Positions 44,045-52,919 of a DNA stretch of 64,000 nucleotides are shown one piece after another (the first letter of the stretch is position 1; the number at the start of each line of letters is the position of its first letter). Location of the stretch: NCBI RefSeq assembly GCF_000378765.1, contig NZ_KB905342.1, positions 620,001 through 684,000 of the forward strand, written 5' to 3'. Below the pieces are notes generated by a model. It searched no databases. It saw nothing but the letters and a program-made list of their open reading frames with translations, and was not told the DNA's origin. A program made the position numbers and the translations under genes. The stretch comes from Psychroflexus tropicus DSM 15496 (lineage in GTDB: Bacteria > Bacteroidota > Bacteroidia > Flavobacteriales > Flavobacteriaceae).

Positions 44045-44659
44045 TCACTCTACTATCTTTCCTTCAATAATCGCTTTTAGGTCCTGATGTTGTAGCGCAT
44101 TCTCTACATAGTCGATATCGGTTTTGGTCTCTAGTAAGGCATACTTCAAGCCTTTTAAATCCTTAAGTGTATCCTTGAGGACGGTCTCGGTACTCCAGGC
44201 TTTGTCCAGAAATGCACGTTTATAAAGCTGGGTCATGCCCATGAGGTAAAATCCGCCATCCTGGGCGGGTCCAAATACGAGATCGTGAGCTTCCAATTCC
44301 ATAAAGGCCTGGTCCAGGTCTGTCACTTTTAGTTCCATCAGGTCACTGCCAACGATGCAAATTTCGGAATACCCCTGTGCAAACCCCCATTCAAAAGCGG
44401 CTTGCATCTTTTCACCTAAATGACCTTGGATTTGGACTTGTTTTTGAAAAACATCCTCGCCCCAAAGATCATGGTGTTGAATGGTTTCAGAATAAAACAC
44501 TACCCGATCGGCTTCTACCTGTGCTAAGGTTTCGGCAGTGTGCTTCAATAATGTTTTATAAACCTCTAAGGCTTTTTCGTCTCCAATACTTTTGGCTAAA
44601 CGTGTTTTACACTTTCCCAATTCAGGGTTTTTGGCAAACACTATCACTAATTTATGCAT
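44045..44659 (-). CDS. TIGR04282-type glycosyltransferase, DUF2064 (rSAM/arsenosugar-associated transferase 1)
   Basis: A 204-residue nucleotidyl/glycosyl-transferase-like protein. The motif FAKNPELGKCKTRLAKSIG at the N-terminus is the nucleotide-binding signature of DUF2064. A VGSDLMEL metal-site segment and FGPAQDGGFYLMGM follow. The frame opens at 44698, but the ATG at 44659 gives the conserved start MHKLVIVFAKNP. It overlaps the rhodanese stop by one base (TGATG), implying coupling. A divergent paralogue is encoded at 52185-52847. Its partner family TIGR04283 is encoded in the convergent gene. Confidence 0.85.
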   Translation of the reverse strand: MHKLVIVFAKNPELGKCKTRLAKSIGDEKALEVYKTLLKHTAETLAQVEADRVVFYSETIQHHDLWGEDVFQKQVQIQGHLGEKMQAAFEWGFAQGYSEICIVGSDLMELKVTDLDQAFMELEAHDLVFGPAQDGGFYLMGMTQLYKRAFLDKAWSTETVLKDTLKDLKGLKYALLETKTDIDYVENALQHQDLKAIIEGKIVE

Positions 44660-45165
44660 CAATATACCTTTTGTCCTCGTTCTAAATACTTTCCCCAAAA
44701 ACGGTTATAACTATGGATTCTCTCGGTTGGTTTTTCGCTTTGGTCAAACACCTTGTGTCCTTTATTGAACCAGTCAAAGATACCGCCGTAGAGGTTATAG
44801 ACATGTGAGTAACCAGCGTCTTGTAGTTCTTCACCTATATTTTCAGATCGAACCCCAATCGAACAGTAAACCACAATAGTATCATTTTTTGAAATCTTAT
44901 CCTGAATCGCTTCTAATGTAAAATCATCATAGCCAGCATAAATAGCATCTTGGATGTGGCTAATGCTATATTCTGAGGGCTCCCGCGCATCTAAAAGTTT
45001 GACTTTAGGATTTGATTTTCTTAGCTGAATCAAATCTTCAACGCTGATGTATTCTACAGAATTGCTGTTGTAGCGCTCTAAAGCCTTTTCGATTTGACTT
45101 TGAGACCAGCTTGTGAAAGAAAGTCCCAGTAGCATGAAGGCTAACCATAACAACCGAATATTCAT
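44659..45165 (-). CDS. Secreted rhodanese-like domain protein
   Basis: A 168-residue protein with a signal peptide (cleavage near residue 22, FTSWSQS). A single rhodanese domain follows: ISVEDLIQLRKSN, KLLDAREPSEYSISHI, and the active-site loop VYCSIGVRSENIG with the nucleophilic cysteine. A C-terminal tail (ERIHSYNRFWGKYLERGQKVY) extends past the domain. It should act in the periplasm on sulfur transfer or related chemistry. It is translationally coupled to the TIGR04282 gene. The kinase-like gene lies 54 bases upstream on the same strand. Confidence 0.85.
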   Translation of the reverse strand: MNIRLLWLAFMLLGLSFTSWSQSQIEKALERYNSNSVEYISVEDLIQLRKSNPKVKLLDAREPSEYSISHIQDAIYAGYDDFTLEAIQDKISKNDTIVVYCSIGVRSENIGEELQDAGYSHVYNLYGGIFDWFNKGHKVFDQSEKPTERIHSYNRFWGKYLERGQKVY

Positions 45166-45219
45166 TTGATTTTGTTTTATCCTGGGTTTCTAATCTTGTA
45201 AAGATACTATCTTTCTTTT

Positions 45220-46227
45220 TTAATCATCGCTAAGCAATAGTGTTCTAGCCTCTTTCAACAAAGACTCACGCTGGGCGAGATCCAGACTAAGTGGAAGCTG
45301 AGCTAAGCCTAAAATACGTCTTAAGATTTCTACAGCCATAAATTGTTGACATAAGCTTTCGTCAATAGGATTCAAGTTCTTGTAGGTTTTTAGGGCTTTT
45401 TCTATGGTTGCTTCAGTTTGATTTGCCATTTTTAAATGGGCCAAAGTCACACCAATCTCAAATTCGACTTCTCCAAAAAAGCAAAATTCAGGATCGATGA
45501 ATTTTATGCCAACATCTGTTTTTAACCAGCTGCCCGGAAAAAAATCTCCATGAAGTAAGGTGGTTCCATCTTGTAAATAACGTTTACCAAGCACTTCCAC
45601 TTTACGTTTTAAATGCTCATCCTTTTTGAAAGGCTGTCCAATAGCTTTTAAGCCTGGAAGAATGTCGTCTAGATTGAGGCCATTGTTTTCTAGGTAGGGA
45701 TAGATAAAAATGTGTTCGTGGTTCAGCTTTCGCATTTCCAGATTTGGCAGACTTGCTCTGGTTGTGTTTGTATTTATACTATTGTGTAAGTCCGTGATAA
45801 AACTCATAATTTGTTCCAGCTCAGCTTCATCGATGATTTGGCCTTCCTGATATAGAAAAGTGTAATCCACTCCGTCACCTAAATCTTCCAGATTGAGAAC
45901 ATGATTTGCTTTATCTACACCTTTGAGCTGAGGCATCTGTCGACTTAGCGACTCATGCTTTGCCACCATCTGATAAAACTCGGCTTCTCGAAGTGCTCGC
46001 TCTTCTGGGGCGGGTACCTGAGGATATTTTTCAACGTAATTTCGGCTTTGCTTGATGATAAAACTACGTTCTTTAGTTTTGACCCTAATGGTAAAATTCA
46101 TATTGCCATCACCAGGGACCTCTACGGCGGTAATCTGTTCATTTAATTGTAACCAGGTCTGGGCTTTAAGGTAGTTTTCTAGACTGGCTTTATCGGCAGT
46201 TAATTCTTGTACGTGTTTCAAACTCAT
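45220..46227 (-). CDS. Methylthioribose kinase-like phosphotransferase
   Basis: A 335-residue cytoplasmic kinase of the aminoglycoside-phosphotransferase fold. The N-lobe has EVPGDGNMNFTIRV and FIIKQSRNYVEKY, close to the pattern DGNLN..FRV and IVKQ.....Y of S-methyl-5-thioribose kinases (MtnK). The catalytic loop is LLHGDFFPGSWL and the metal-binding loop KFIDPEFCFFGEVEFEIG, again like MtnK (HGD..xGS and DPEF.F.G...F.IG). It may phosphorylate methylthioribose or a similar 5'-modified ribose. Eight bases separate it from the nucleoside hydrolase gene upstream. Other sugar kinases of this fold are the alternative. Confidence 0.7.
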   Translation of the reverse strand: MSLKHVQELTADKASLENYLKAQTWLQLNEQITAVEVPGDGNMNFTIRVKTKERSFIIKQSRNYVEKYPQVPAPEERALREAEFYQMVAKHESLSRQMPQLKGVDKANHVLNLEDLGDGVDYTFLYQEGQIIDEAELEQIMSFITDLHNSINTNTTRASLPNLEMRKLNHEHIFIYPYLENNGLNLDDILPGLKAIGQPFKKDEHLKRKVEVLGKRYLQDGTTLLHGDFFPGSWLKTDVGIKFIDPEFCFFGEVEFEIGVTLAHLKMANQTEATIEKALKTYKNLNPIDESLCQQFMAVEILRRILGLAQLPLSLDLAQRESLLKEARTLLLSDD

Positions 46228-46234
46228 ATGAATT

Positions 46235-47296
46235 TTATTTTAAAAGACTTTGCATCAGCTTTTGATGATAATCTTCACTTACATCATAACAATAAGTGAT
46301 TGGCGCCCCTTCAGATGTATTGCAAAGGAGGTAATTTTTAAAATGATGACCTGAAGCCTTTAGCTTCATATCGTTAGGATGTATTTCAAGATGAGCCTTG
46401 AGTTCTTCTTTTACAATATCCTCTGGAGCCATAAGATAATGACTGGCCAGAACATCAAATGGATTGAAGCCTTCTTCCCCCATCGCTTTCCACTGGTTGA
46501 TCCAGGGTTGAGATTTTTCAGCCATCCATTGTGCTCCTGGACTGCCTCCACTCAGAGCTTCAAGATCGTCTTGAGTGATCCAGACTTTATTGGAGATTTC
46601 AAAGGGACAAAGCACTACAGGGATTTCGTTCTCAAGAAGAATACGAAAAGCATTATTATCAAGGTCAAAGTTCAGATCCGGGGCGTGTCTTACAGTAGGT
46701 TTTCCAATCTCAAAATAAGCTGTCGGACTCCGTCGACCCGCGACCAAAACCACTTCTTTGATTTGAGACTTTAACTCAGGATAAAGTAAAACTAGGGTAG
46801 CAATGTTGGTAGCAGGGCCAATAGCTAAAATATGCAAAGGCTCTTTTTTCAATTGCTTTGCGAGCGCTTCTACCGCATCATTAGTTTGAATACTGTCCAG
46901 GTTCATAGCTTTACCAGCTCCTTTGTAAACAGGAATATCATAAGGTGCAAATTCTGTTGACATTTTTTGGGACAGCCTAAAAGCATCATCAATTCTGGTG
47001 TTGCCAAAGACTGCACTCATGCCTTTGATAGATATGTTTTCAGCTTTGAACAGCTGTAATATGGCGTAACCGTCATCCACATCGCTGTAGCCCTCACGAC
47101 CATAACGTTCCATACCAACGGCAACATCCGCATCAATCCAAACCTTTTTTTTAGATTCTGGTGTCTGATTCTGTTGCATTTGACTTGATGCTGCCTCTTG
47201 GTCATTCTTTTCAGTAGAATCGGTTTTACTTTTTTGACAGCTTAGCATACCAATGGCAAAGCAAGTCAAAAGGCTAATTTTTATAAGATTATTCAT
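46235..47296 (-). CDS. Lipoprotein nucleoside hydrolase (IunH family)
   Basis: Hydrolyses N-ribosidic bonds of nucleosides. The 353-residue protein has a lipoprotein signal (IGMLSC, cysteine near residue 20) and a Gln/Ser-rich linker, so it should sit in the periplasm or at the membrane surface. The metal-binding motif is split: DADVAVGM, about ten residues, then YSDVDDGYAI. The usual form is a compact DxDxxxDDA. A VVLVAGR segment, DLNFDLDN and a C-terminal SHY histidine segment follow. It lies 22 bases after susD and eight bases before the kinase gene, so it is in the same operon. Confidence 0.85.
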   Translation of the reverse strand: MNNLIKISLLTCFAIGMLSCQKSKTDSTEKNDQEAASSQMQQNQTPESKKKVWIDADVAVGMERYGREGYSDVDDGYAILQLFKAENISIKGMSAVFGNTRIDDAFRLSQKMSTEFAPYDIPVYKGAGKAMNLDSIQTNDAVEALAKQLKKEPLHILAIGPATNIATLVLLYPELKSQIKEVVLVAGRRSPTAYFEIGKPTVRHAPDLNFDLDNNAFRILLENEIPVVLCPFEISNKVWITQDDLEALSGGSPGAQWMAEKSQPWINQWKAMGEEGFNPFDVLASHYLMAPEDIVKEELKAHLEIHPNDMKLKASGHHFKNYLLCNTSEGAPITYCYDVSEDYHQKLMQSLLK

Positions 47297-47318
47297 GAGT
47301 TTTCAGTTTTGAATTCGA

Positions 47319-48764
47319 TTAATTTTCCCACCAGTTTGTGGAGTTGATGTTATCTCCACCGATGCGTTCTACAGCGGTTTCATAATTTTCTTTGTTGACC
47401 GCCTGTTCCGATTCCGGATATAAATAGCGTACAGGGTATCTGTCATTATTGAAGTTATCGGGTCCTGGTGTGAGTTCTGGAATCCCTGTTCTTCTTACAT
47501 TGAACCAGGCTTCATGACCTATCATAAATAGACTTAACCATTTTTGAGTCAGTATTTTTTCCAAATTATCTTCAGTTGAACCATTTAAAGCAACGGCCTC
47601 TCTCATAAAATAATCGTCAGGCACCGTCGCACCATAATAGTCAAAATGCGCTTCAATGGCATTTTGATAATAGGTGTTGGCGTTGCCAGAAATAAAGCCG
47701 CGTTCTGTAGCTTCAGCCAAAGCAAATTGCACTTCAGAATACAACATAATTTGTGCATCAACTCCATTGGGCATGGCTCTGAATCGGTCTGATAAAATAG
47801 AAAGATCGTTTAAATCTACGCCGTTTTCACTAATACTTTGTGTACTTAGTCCATTTTGTAGACCTTTAAATTCTGGAGCTCCAACCAGAACACTTTTTGG
47901 GGTAGGTTTAAAAAACACACCTAGTCTAGGGTCATCCCATTCTTTGAGTTGATTCTCTACCGTTTCACTCATTTTTAGACCCTGGTAAATACCTTCAGAG
48001 GCATTGAACAAAGGAAATTGATTTGGAGCTGCACTTAAATAAGGTACTACAGCATTGTCGGCATTGGATTGCATAAGCTGCCCTCCATCAGCAAGTTCCT
48101 GTAGCTTGGTAAAGTCGGTAAGTCTATTGCTGATGCGTAATCTAAACCGAACCTGAAGAGAGTTGGCAAAACGGATCCATTGGTTAAGGTCATTATCAAA
48201 CATTATATCTCCACTTATACTTTCGCTGGTATTTTCAAGCTGAAAAGCTGCCGCTTCCAGCCGGGCTAATAAACCATCATCTGAATTAGTATAGATCTCT
48301 TCCTGTGTGTCATAAACCGGTGTAAAGTTGAGTTCATCAAACTGAATGGCTTCCGTGTAAGGCACATCTCCCCACATATCCGTCAGTTGAGAAAACAGAT
48401 ACACTTTGTAAATCTCTGCAACCCCATCATAGGCTTCATTGTATCCTGGCAATTCTTTCATAGACTCCAAATCGGTTAGAAGTCCGTAAATCATATCCCA
48501 ATAACCACTGTTGCTTCCTAATTCATAACGATCTATTCTCTCAAACTCAACATCAGCATTGAATTGTGCTAAATAGTTATTAAGCCTTAAGCCTTGATTA
48601 TAAGTATGTTCGTTGATTTGCTCAAAAATGACATTGGTGAGTAAAAACTCAGGACTTACCTCCTGGGGGGCATTAGGATTATCATTGATATCTTCGAAGT
48701 CTTCTGTGCAGCTTAAAGCCAACAGAGACATAATTAAAAGTAAATAGACTTGTATAGGTTTCAT
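47319..48764 (-). CDS. SusD/RagB family outer-membrane lipoprotein (SusD-like_2)
   Basis: A 481-residue substrate-binding lipoprotein. The signal ends in LLALSC (cysteine near residue 19), followed by TEDFEDINDNPNAPQEVSPE, typical of the SusD-like_2 group. Tetratricopeptide-like helical segments run through the body (AFQLENTSESISGD ... EVQFALAEATERGF), ending in a conserved C-terminus WFNVRRTGIPEL. SusD caps the SusC barrel and captures ligand at the cell surface. The gene is ten bases after susC. Ligand type cannot be read from the sequence; the operon's nucleoside enzymes suggest a nucleoside. Confidence 0.92.
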   Translation of the reverse strand: MKPIQVYLLLIMSLLALSCTEDFEDINDNPNAPQEVSPEFLLTNVIFEQINEHTYNQGLRLNNYLAQFNADVEFERIDRYELGSNSGYWDMIYGLLTDLESMKELPGYNEAYDGVAEIYKVYLFSQLTDMWGDVPYTEAIQFDELNFTPVYDTQEEIYTNSDDGLLARLEAAAFQLENTSESISGDIMFDNDLNQWIRFANSLQVRFRLRISNRLTDFTKLQELADGGQLMQSNADNAVVPYLSAAPNQFPLFNASEGIYQGLKMSETVENQLKEWDDPRLGVFFKPTPKSVLVGAPEFKGLQNGLSTQSISENGVDLNDLSILSDRFRAMPNGVDAQIMLYSEVQFALAEATERGFISGNANTYYQNAIEAHFDYYGATVPDDYFMREAVALNGSTEDNLEKILTQKWLSLFMIGHEAWFNVRRTGIPELTPGPDNFNNDRYPVRYLYPESEQAVNKENYETAVERIGGDNINSTNWWEN

Positions 48765-48774
48765 AACTGAGATC

Positions 48775-51700
48775 TTAAAAATTAGTTTTTAAACTGATCC
48801 CGAAACTTCGGGTTGAGGGGTAAGAAAAATCTTCAACGCCTTGAACGATATTTCTTTCCTGAAGGGCATTCAGCTCTGGATCAAAATGTGGGTTTTCTGT
48901 AAACAACAGTAAGTTGCTGCCTATAAGTCCAATCTTTAGATCTTCTGTACCTAAAGATTTCGCAATTTTATCAGAAAACGTATAATAAATGCTGAGTTGT
49001 CTCAACTTGACATAGGAAGCGTCGTAAAGCGCACTAGCTTCATTCCCTCGGTCGTAAAAGGCATTGTTGTAAGTGCTGGCGGCGACAGCTGTGGTATTTG
49101 GTACATAATTAGGATTTTCTGCAGTGCCTACATTGGTGACACCTTGGCCAATAATTCCGTTCCCATCCGCAAATTGAGTGTTTGGTGAACCTCCTTCTCT
49201 TCCCAGTAAAGTTTCTTGCAAAACACCAGAGGTGCTCCCTAATGCTTTTATTCTTGAAACGATAGTACCGCCCTGGCGCCAGTCGAATAAAATATTAACA
49301 TCGAAATGGCTAAAGGAAAAACTATTGTTGAAGCCAACAGAGAAATCTGGATTGTAATTTCCAAGTTTACGGAGAGTAGGATCCTGGACCGGTAAACCAT
49401 TGGCATCGAAAAGAGTTTGTCCATCGATTTCTACAAATCCAGTTCCGAACATATCGCCCACGCGACCGCCTTCTCTGGCGATATAAAATACGGTGTTAGA
49501 ACCTCCACTGCCGCCAAACACATTAGCCGTAGCTGTCACAAATTGATCTACACCTTGTGGAAGTTCGGTGACAACACTTCTAAAACTGCTAAAATTGATA
49601 TTAGTGTTCCATTGGAAATCACTCGTTTTGATTGGTGTGGCTGAAAGCATTAACTCTATACCTCTGGTCCTAATCTGGCCCCCATTTTCATTAAAGCTAG
49701 AAAAGCCACTGGCAGTAGAAATAGGTCTCGAAATGATCTGATCTTTACTGACGTTTTGATAAACCGAGGCGTCTAATTGAAGCCGTCCTTTTAAAAACCA
49801 GGCTTCCAATCCAGCTTCATACGCATCCAGGCGCTCTGGTCTAAGATTAGTGTTTTGTAAGACTGTGGCGTTCGTCACTCTGAAATTGGAGCCGTAATTT
49901 CCATTTAAATCAAAGGTTTGTGTGTTTTGAAAGGGATCTGTATCATTTCCTACCGAAGCTGCACTTAGTCTGAATTTCAAGAAAGAAATTGCTTCCGGCA
50001 ACTTTAAGCGTTCTGAAGCAATATAACTTAGTCCAGCCGAGTAATAACTAAACGAATTATTTTCTGAAGGTAGCGTACTGCTCCAATCGTTTCTAAAGGT
50101 GAAATCAGCATAAAGTTCATCTTTATAAGCAAAATTAGCTGTGCTGTACACACTATTGATTCGTTTTTTAAAACGTTCGCTATTGCTAAGCAGAGGGGAA
50201 CGTGAATTGGCTAAGGTATAAATCTCAGGAAGTGCTAGCTGTGAAGCTTCAGAAAAGGAATATTCAATTTCCTGATCCAGTCTGTTAGCTCCTGCGGTTA
50301 ATGTATAATTCCAGTCTTCGTTGATTTTATCCTGGTAAGTAAGTAACAGGTCAGAATTCATCTCTGTAAAACGAACATTATCTTCTCGGTAAGAGCCAAA
50401 CGGATTGGCGTTGGTGCTCACGGCCCTTCTAAATGTGCGTTTATCGTCGTAAGTATCTATACTGGTTCTTACCTTAAGCGATAATTTTTCGGAGAAGTTG
50501 TAAACTGCATAGGCATTTCCTAACACCCTGTTTTTATCAAAACTATTGGTGTTTTCAAATAAGGTGAGGTAGGGGTTGGTTAGCCATAGGTAATTGATAT
50601 CAAAATGCTGTCTGCCGGTTTGTCCAGCCTGCCAGTAATCTCTCAAGGCTCCAATATTGGTCTGTCGTCCAGTCCAGTTAAAGCCATAGAGCACATTTTC
50701 ATAACCGTAGCCTAAATTTGGCCTGTTGCCGCTTCGTGTGTTGATAAAATTTAGAAAGGTGTTGACTTCAAGTTTATCACTGAGCTGTTGATCCAGACTT
50801 ATCGAAATACCATCGCGTTTAAGATCGGTATTGGGAACTATGCCTTCGTTACGGAGGTTGCTATAGGATAATCTCATTCCTCCAATATCTCCTCGCTTGC
50901 TAATGGCAATATTGTTTTGATAAGTGATTCCTGTATTAAAGAAATCACGAACATTATCGGGTCTGGATATCCAGGGTGTTGGCGTAATTTCTGTAAACGA
51001 ACCGTCTGGAAATCTTCTCGCAATCACATCTCCTCCTCGCACAGGGTTGCCATTGATGTCTACCGATGGACTATCGAACTGAGGAATTAAAAGCCCAGCA
51101 TCCAACCGTGGTCCATAGCTACTGATTGCTCCATCATTCACTCCGGCTCCTACACCATCTTGAAAAGCGTATTGCCCATTGGAACCGACGCCATATTCAT
51201 TTTGATAATCTGGTAAAGTTAATAAAGTTTCAATCGTAAAATTACTGTTGATGCTTACCCCAAGGCCTTCCGATTTTTTGCCGCGTTTTGTGGTGATGAG
51301 AACCACTCCATTGGCGGCTCGCGTACCGTAGAGTGCAGCAGAACCCGCACCTTTCAAAATCGAAATAGATTCGATATCATCGGGGCTGAATTCTGAAGCG
51401 CCATTTCCATAATCTACTTCTTGCAAGGCACCATTATTCACTAAGTCACTAGTGATTTGCTGATTGCTGATGGGTACACCATCAACAACAAACAAGGGTT
51501 GATTGCTGCCACTCAATGAATTCTCACCACGAATAATAATTCGTGAGGAAGAACCTACACCACTGGAGCCGTTTGTGATCTGGACTCCCGCGACTTGCCC
51601 AGCCAGTCCATTAACCATATTGGTTTGCGGGACGTCAACCATTTGTTTAGAGTTGATGGTAGAGACCGCCGAGGATAATGAGCGTCTTTCTTTTTTTATC

Positions 51701-52026
51701 CCAAGTGCAGTTACTACTACTTCGTTGAGTTGTTCTTCAGAAACCTCTAGGGTAATTTCTTTTTGGAGTTGCCCATTTCTAACCTCTAAGCTTTGGGTTT
51801 TAAAACCTATAGAAGAAATTTCTAGAGTAAAATCTTGAGAGTCAGTTTCCAAACTAAACATGCCGTCAATATTAGTAGTGGCGTAATTTTGAGTGCCCTG
51901 CTCGTATACAGCTGCGTAAGGTATGGGCTGGCCATTGCTGTCAACAACTTTGGATTCATATACTCTGGATTGAGAAAACATAGTCATGGCGACCAATTGC
52001 CAAGAGACAATAAGAATTAGTTTCAT
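48775..52026 (-). CDS. SusC/RagA family TonB-linked outer-membrane transporter
   Basis: A 1083-residue TonB-dependent transporter. A signal peptide ends near residue 18. A carboxypeptidase-regulatory-like domain (SKVVDSNGQPIPYAAVYEQG ... SSIGFKTQSLEV) occupies about residues 24-90. The TonB-box-like region and plug follow (NEVVVTALGIKKERRSLSSA; SILKGAGSAALYGTRAANG). The rest is a barrel ending in a terminal aromatic (SFGISLKTNF). Plug length is ordinary for SusC. There is no sigma/anti-sigma pair or hybrid regulator beside it, so its control is not visible here. First gene of the predicted SusC-SusD-hydrolase-kinase operon. Confidence 0.95.
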   Translation of the reverse strand: MKLILIVSWQLVAMTMFSQSRVYESKVVDSNGQPIPYAAVYEQGTQNYATTNIDGMFSLETDSQDFTLEISSIGFKTQSLEVRNGQLQKEITLEVSEEQLNEVVVTALGIKKERRSLSSAVSTINSKQMVDVPQTNMVNGLAGQVAGVQITNGSSGVGSSSRIIIRGENSLSGSNQPLFVVDGVPISNQQITSDLVNNGALQEVDYGNGASEFSPDDIESISILKGAGSAALYGTRAANGVVLITTKRGKKSEGLGVSINSNFTIETLLTLPDYQNEYGVGSNGQYAFQDGVGAGVNDGAISSYGPRLDAGLLIPQFDSPSVDINGNPVRGGDVIARRFPDGSFTEITPTPWISRPDNVRDFFNTGITYQNNIAISKRGDIGGMRLSYSNLRNEGIVPNTDLKRDGISISLDQQLSDKLEVNTFLNFINTRSGNRPNLGYGYENVLYGFNWTGRQTNIGALRDYWQAGQTGRQHFDINYLWLTNPYLTLFENTNSFDKNRVLGNAYAVYNFSEKLSLKVRTSIDTYDDKRTFRRAVSTNANPFGSYREDNVRFTEMNSDLLLTYQDKINEDWNYTLTAGANRLDQEIEYSFSEASQLALPEIYTLANSRSPLLSNSERFKKRINSVYSTANFAYKDELYADFTFRNDWSSTLPSENNSFSYYSAGLSYIASERLKLPEAISFLKFRLSAASVGNDTDPFQNTQTFDLNGNYGSNFRVTNATVLQNTNLRPERLDAYEAGLEAWFLKGRLQLDASVYQNVSKDQIISRPISTASGFSSFNENGGQIRTRGIELMLSATPIKTSDFQWNTNINFSSFRSVVTELPQGVDQFVTATANVFGGSGGSNTVFYIAREGGRVGDMFGTGFVEIDGQTLFDANGLPVQDPTLRKLGNYNPDFSVGFNNSFSFSHFDVNILFDWRQGGTIVSRIKALGSTSGVLQETLLGREGGSPNTQFADGNGIIGQGVTNVGTAENPNYVPNTTAVAASTYNNAFYDRGNEASALYDASYVKLRQLSIYYTFSDKIAKSLGTEDLKIGLIGSNLLLFTENPHFDPELNALQERNIVQGVEDFSYPSTRSFGISLKTNF

Positions 52027-52184
52027 TTTTTTAAATTATGTCCGTAATCAGGTTTCGCTAGGATTAGAAAAATCTACATTAAGATTATACCTGGTATGCG
52101 AGTTTCGCTTTATTAAAGATTTCGAATAAGATTTGACCCGGAAATTATTACAAGTTTTTAAATTTTTAAAAGCCAAAATTAGGC
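52027..52184 (-). promoter_or_regulatory. Leader region of susC (no clear signal)
   Basis: The 158-base spacer between the DUF2064 gene and susC. On the minus strand a weak AAGCC...GGCTT hairpin overlaps the end of the DUF2064 gene and could terminate it. Two copies of AGCGAAAC occur further on. I find no TAnnTTTG element and no recognisable riboswitch. Confidence 0.3.
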
Positions 52185-52847
52185 TTATAAAGGGGAACCC
52201 TTGTTGTAATAAACCGAGGAGTAGTTTGAAGTAAAGTGTAGAGGGGAATCTAAAACATTTGTCTTTTGATTAGAGACGATGCTTTCTAAAATCATTTTCA
52301 ACTTTGAGAAGAAGCCAGGCTTAGAAACAAAATAAATGGCATTTTCCTGCCGATCCATTTCTGCTAAGGCCTCCAAACAGGATATAGATTTATTCTTTAA
52401 TTCTTCAAGGATTTCACTAAGAAGGGTAGACGTATTCCAGGAAAAATTCAAGAAATTTTCTTTCAAAAAATCATTTTTCTTTAGGCCCCAAAGATAAAAG
52501 CCTCCATCGTGTGAGGGCCCAAAACACATGTCATTAGTCTTTAAAACTGTAAGTGCTTTATTAATATGTTGCTTTTGAAGCTCAGGAGAATCATTTCCTA
52601 TGGTGATAACTTCATTATATCCCAACTCAAACAGGTTTTGAATTGCATTAAGGAAACGCTCTTCAAAAGAATTTCCAACCTGAAGTCGGTCATGAATCCA
52701 GTAGTAGTCTAATCCAGAGGTTTTTGCTATATTCAGCACCTTGTTGTTTTGGTACTCAAAAAAAGCTTTTGAAGCCAAAAATCGTTTATGCTTACTCTCT
52801 TCTGAAGCTGTTCTTGCAAAAATTAAAAGTGCTGTAGTTTTTCTCAT
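52185..52847 (-). CDS. Divergent DUF2064 (TIGR04282-like) protein
   Basis: A 220-residue paralogue of the protein encoded at 44045-44659. Shared features are a metal-site segment TIGNDSPEL and CFGPSHDGGFYLWGL. The N-terminal nucleotide-binding motif is altered: where the other copy has ELGKCKTRLAKSIG, this one has ESKHKRFLASKAF, without the glycine and Thr-Arg. The C-terminus carries an extra segment of about 40 residues. It may have lost transferase activity or changed substrate. It is the gene just upstream of susC on the same strand and may or may not share its transcript. Confidence 0.75.
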   Translation of the reverse strand: MRKTTALLIFARTASEESKHKRFLASKAFFEYQNNKVLNIAKTSGLDYYWIHDRLQVGNSFEERFLNAIQNLFELGYNEVITIGNDSPELQKQHINKALTVLKTNDMCFGPSHDGGFYLWGLKKNDFLKENFLNFSWNTSTLLSEILEELKNKSISCLEALAEMDRQENAIYFVSKPGFFSKLKMILESIVSNQKTNVLDSPLHFTSNYSSVYYNKGSPL

Positions 52848-52919
52848 TAAAACCCTTTAGATCTATTTACGAGTTTTATGTCGACTCAGTTTTCTAATAT
52901 GCTTACTTTTTTAAAAAGT

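Noticed and set aside
51503-51838. Plus-strand open frame opposite susC
   Set aside because: It mirrors the plug domain coding sequence of susC and has no independent start signal.
52027-52184. TPP-riboswitch-like AACCTGATTACGG in the susC leader
   Set aside because: The CUGAGA half and the closing stems of the TPP aptamer are missing, and the operon has no thiamine genes.
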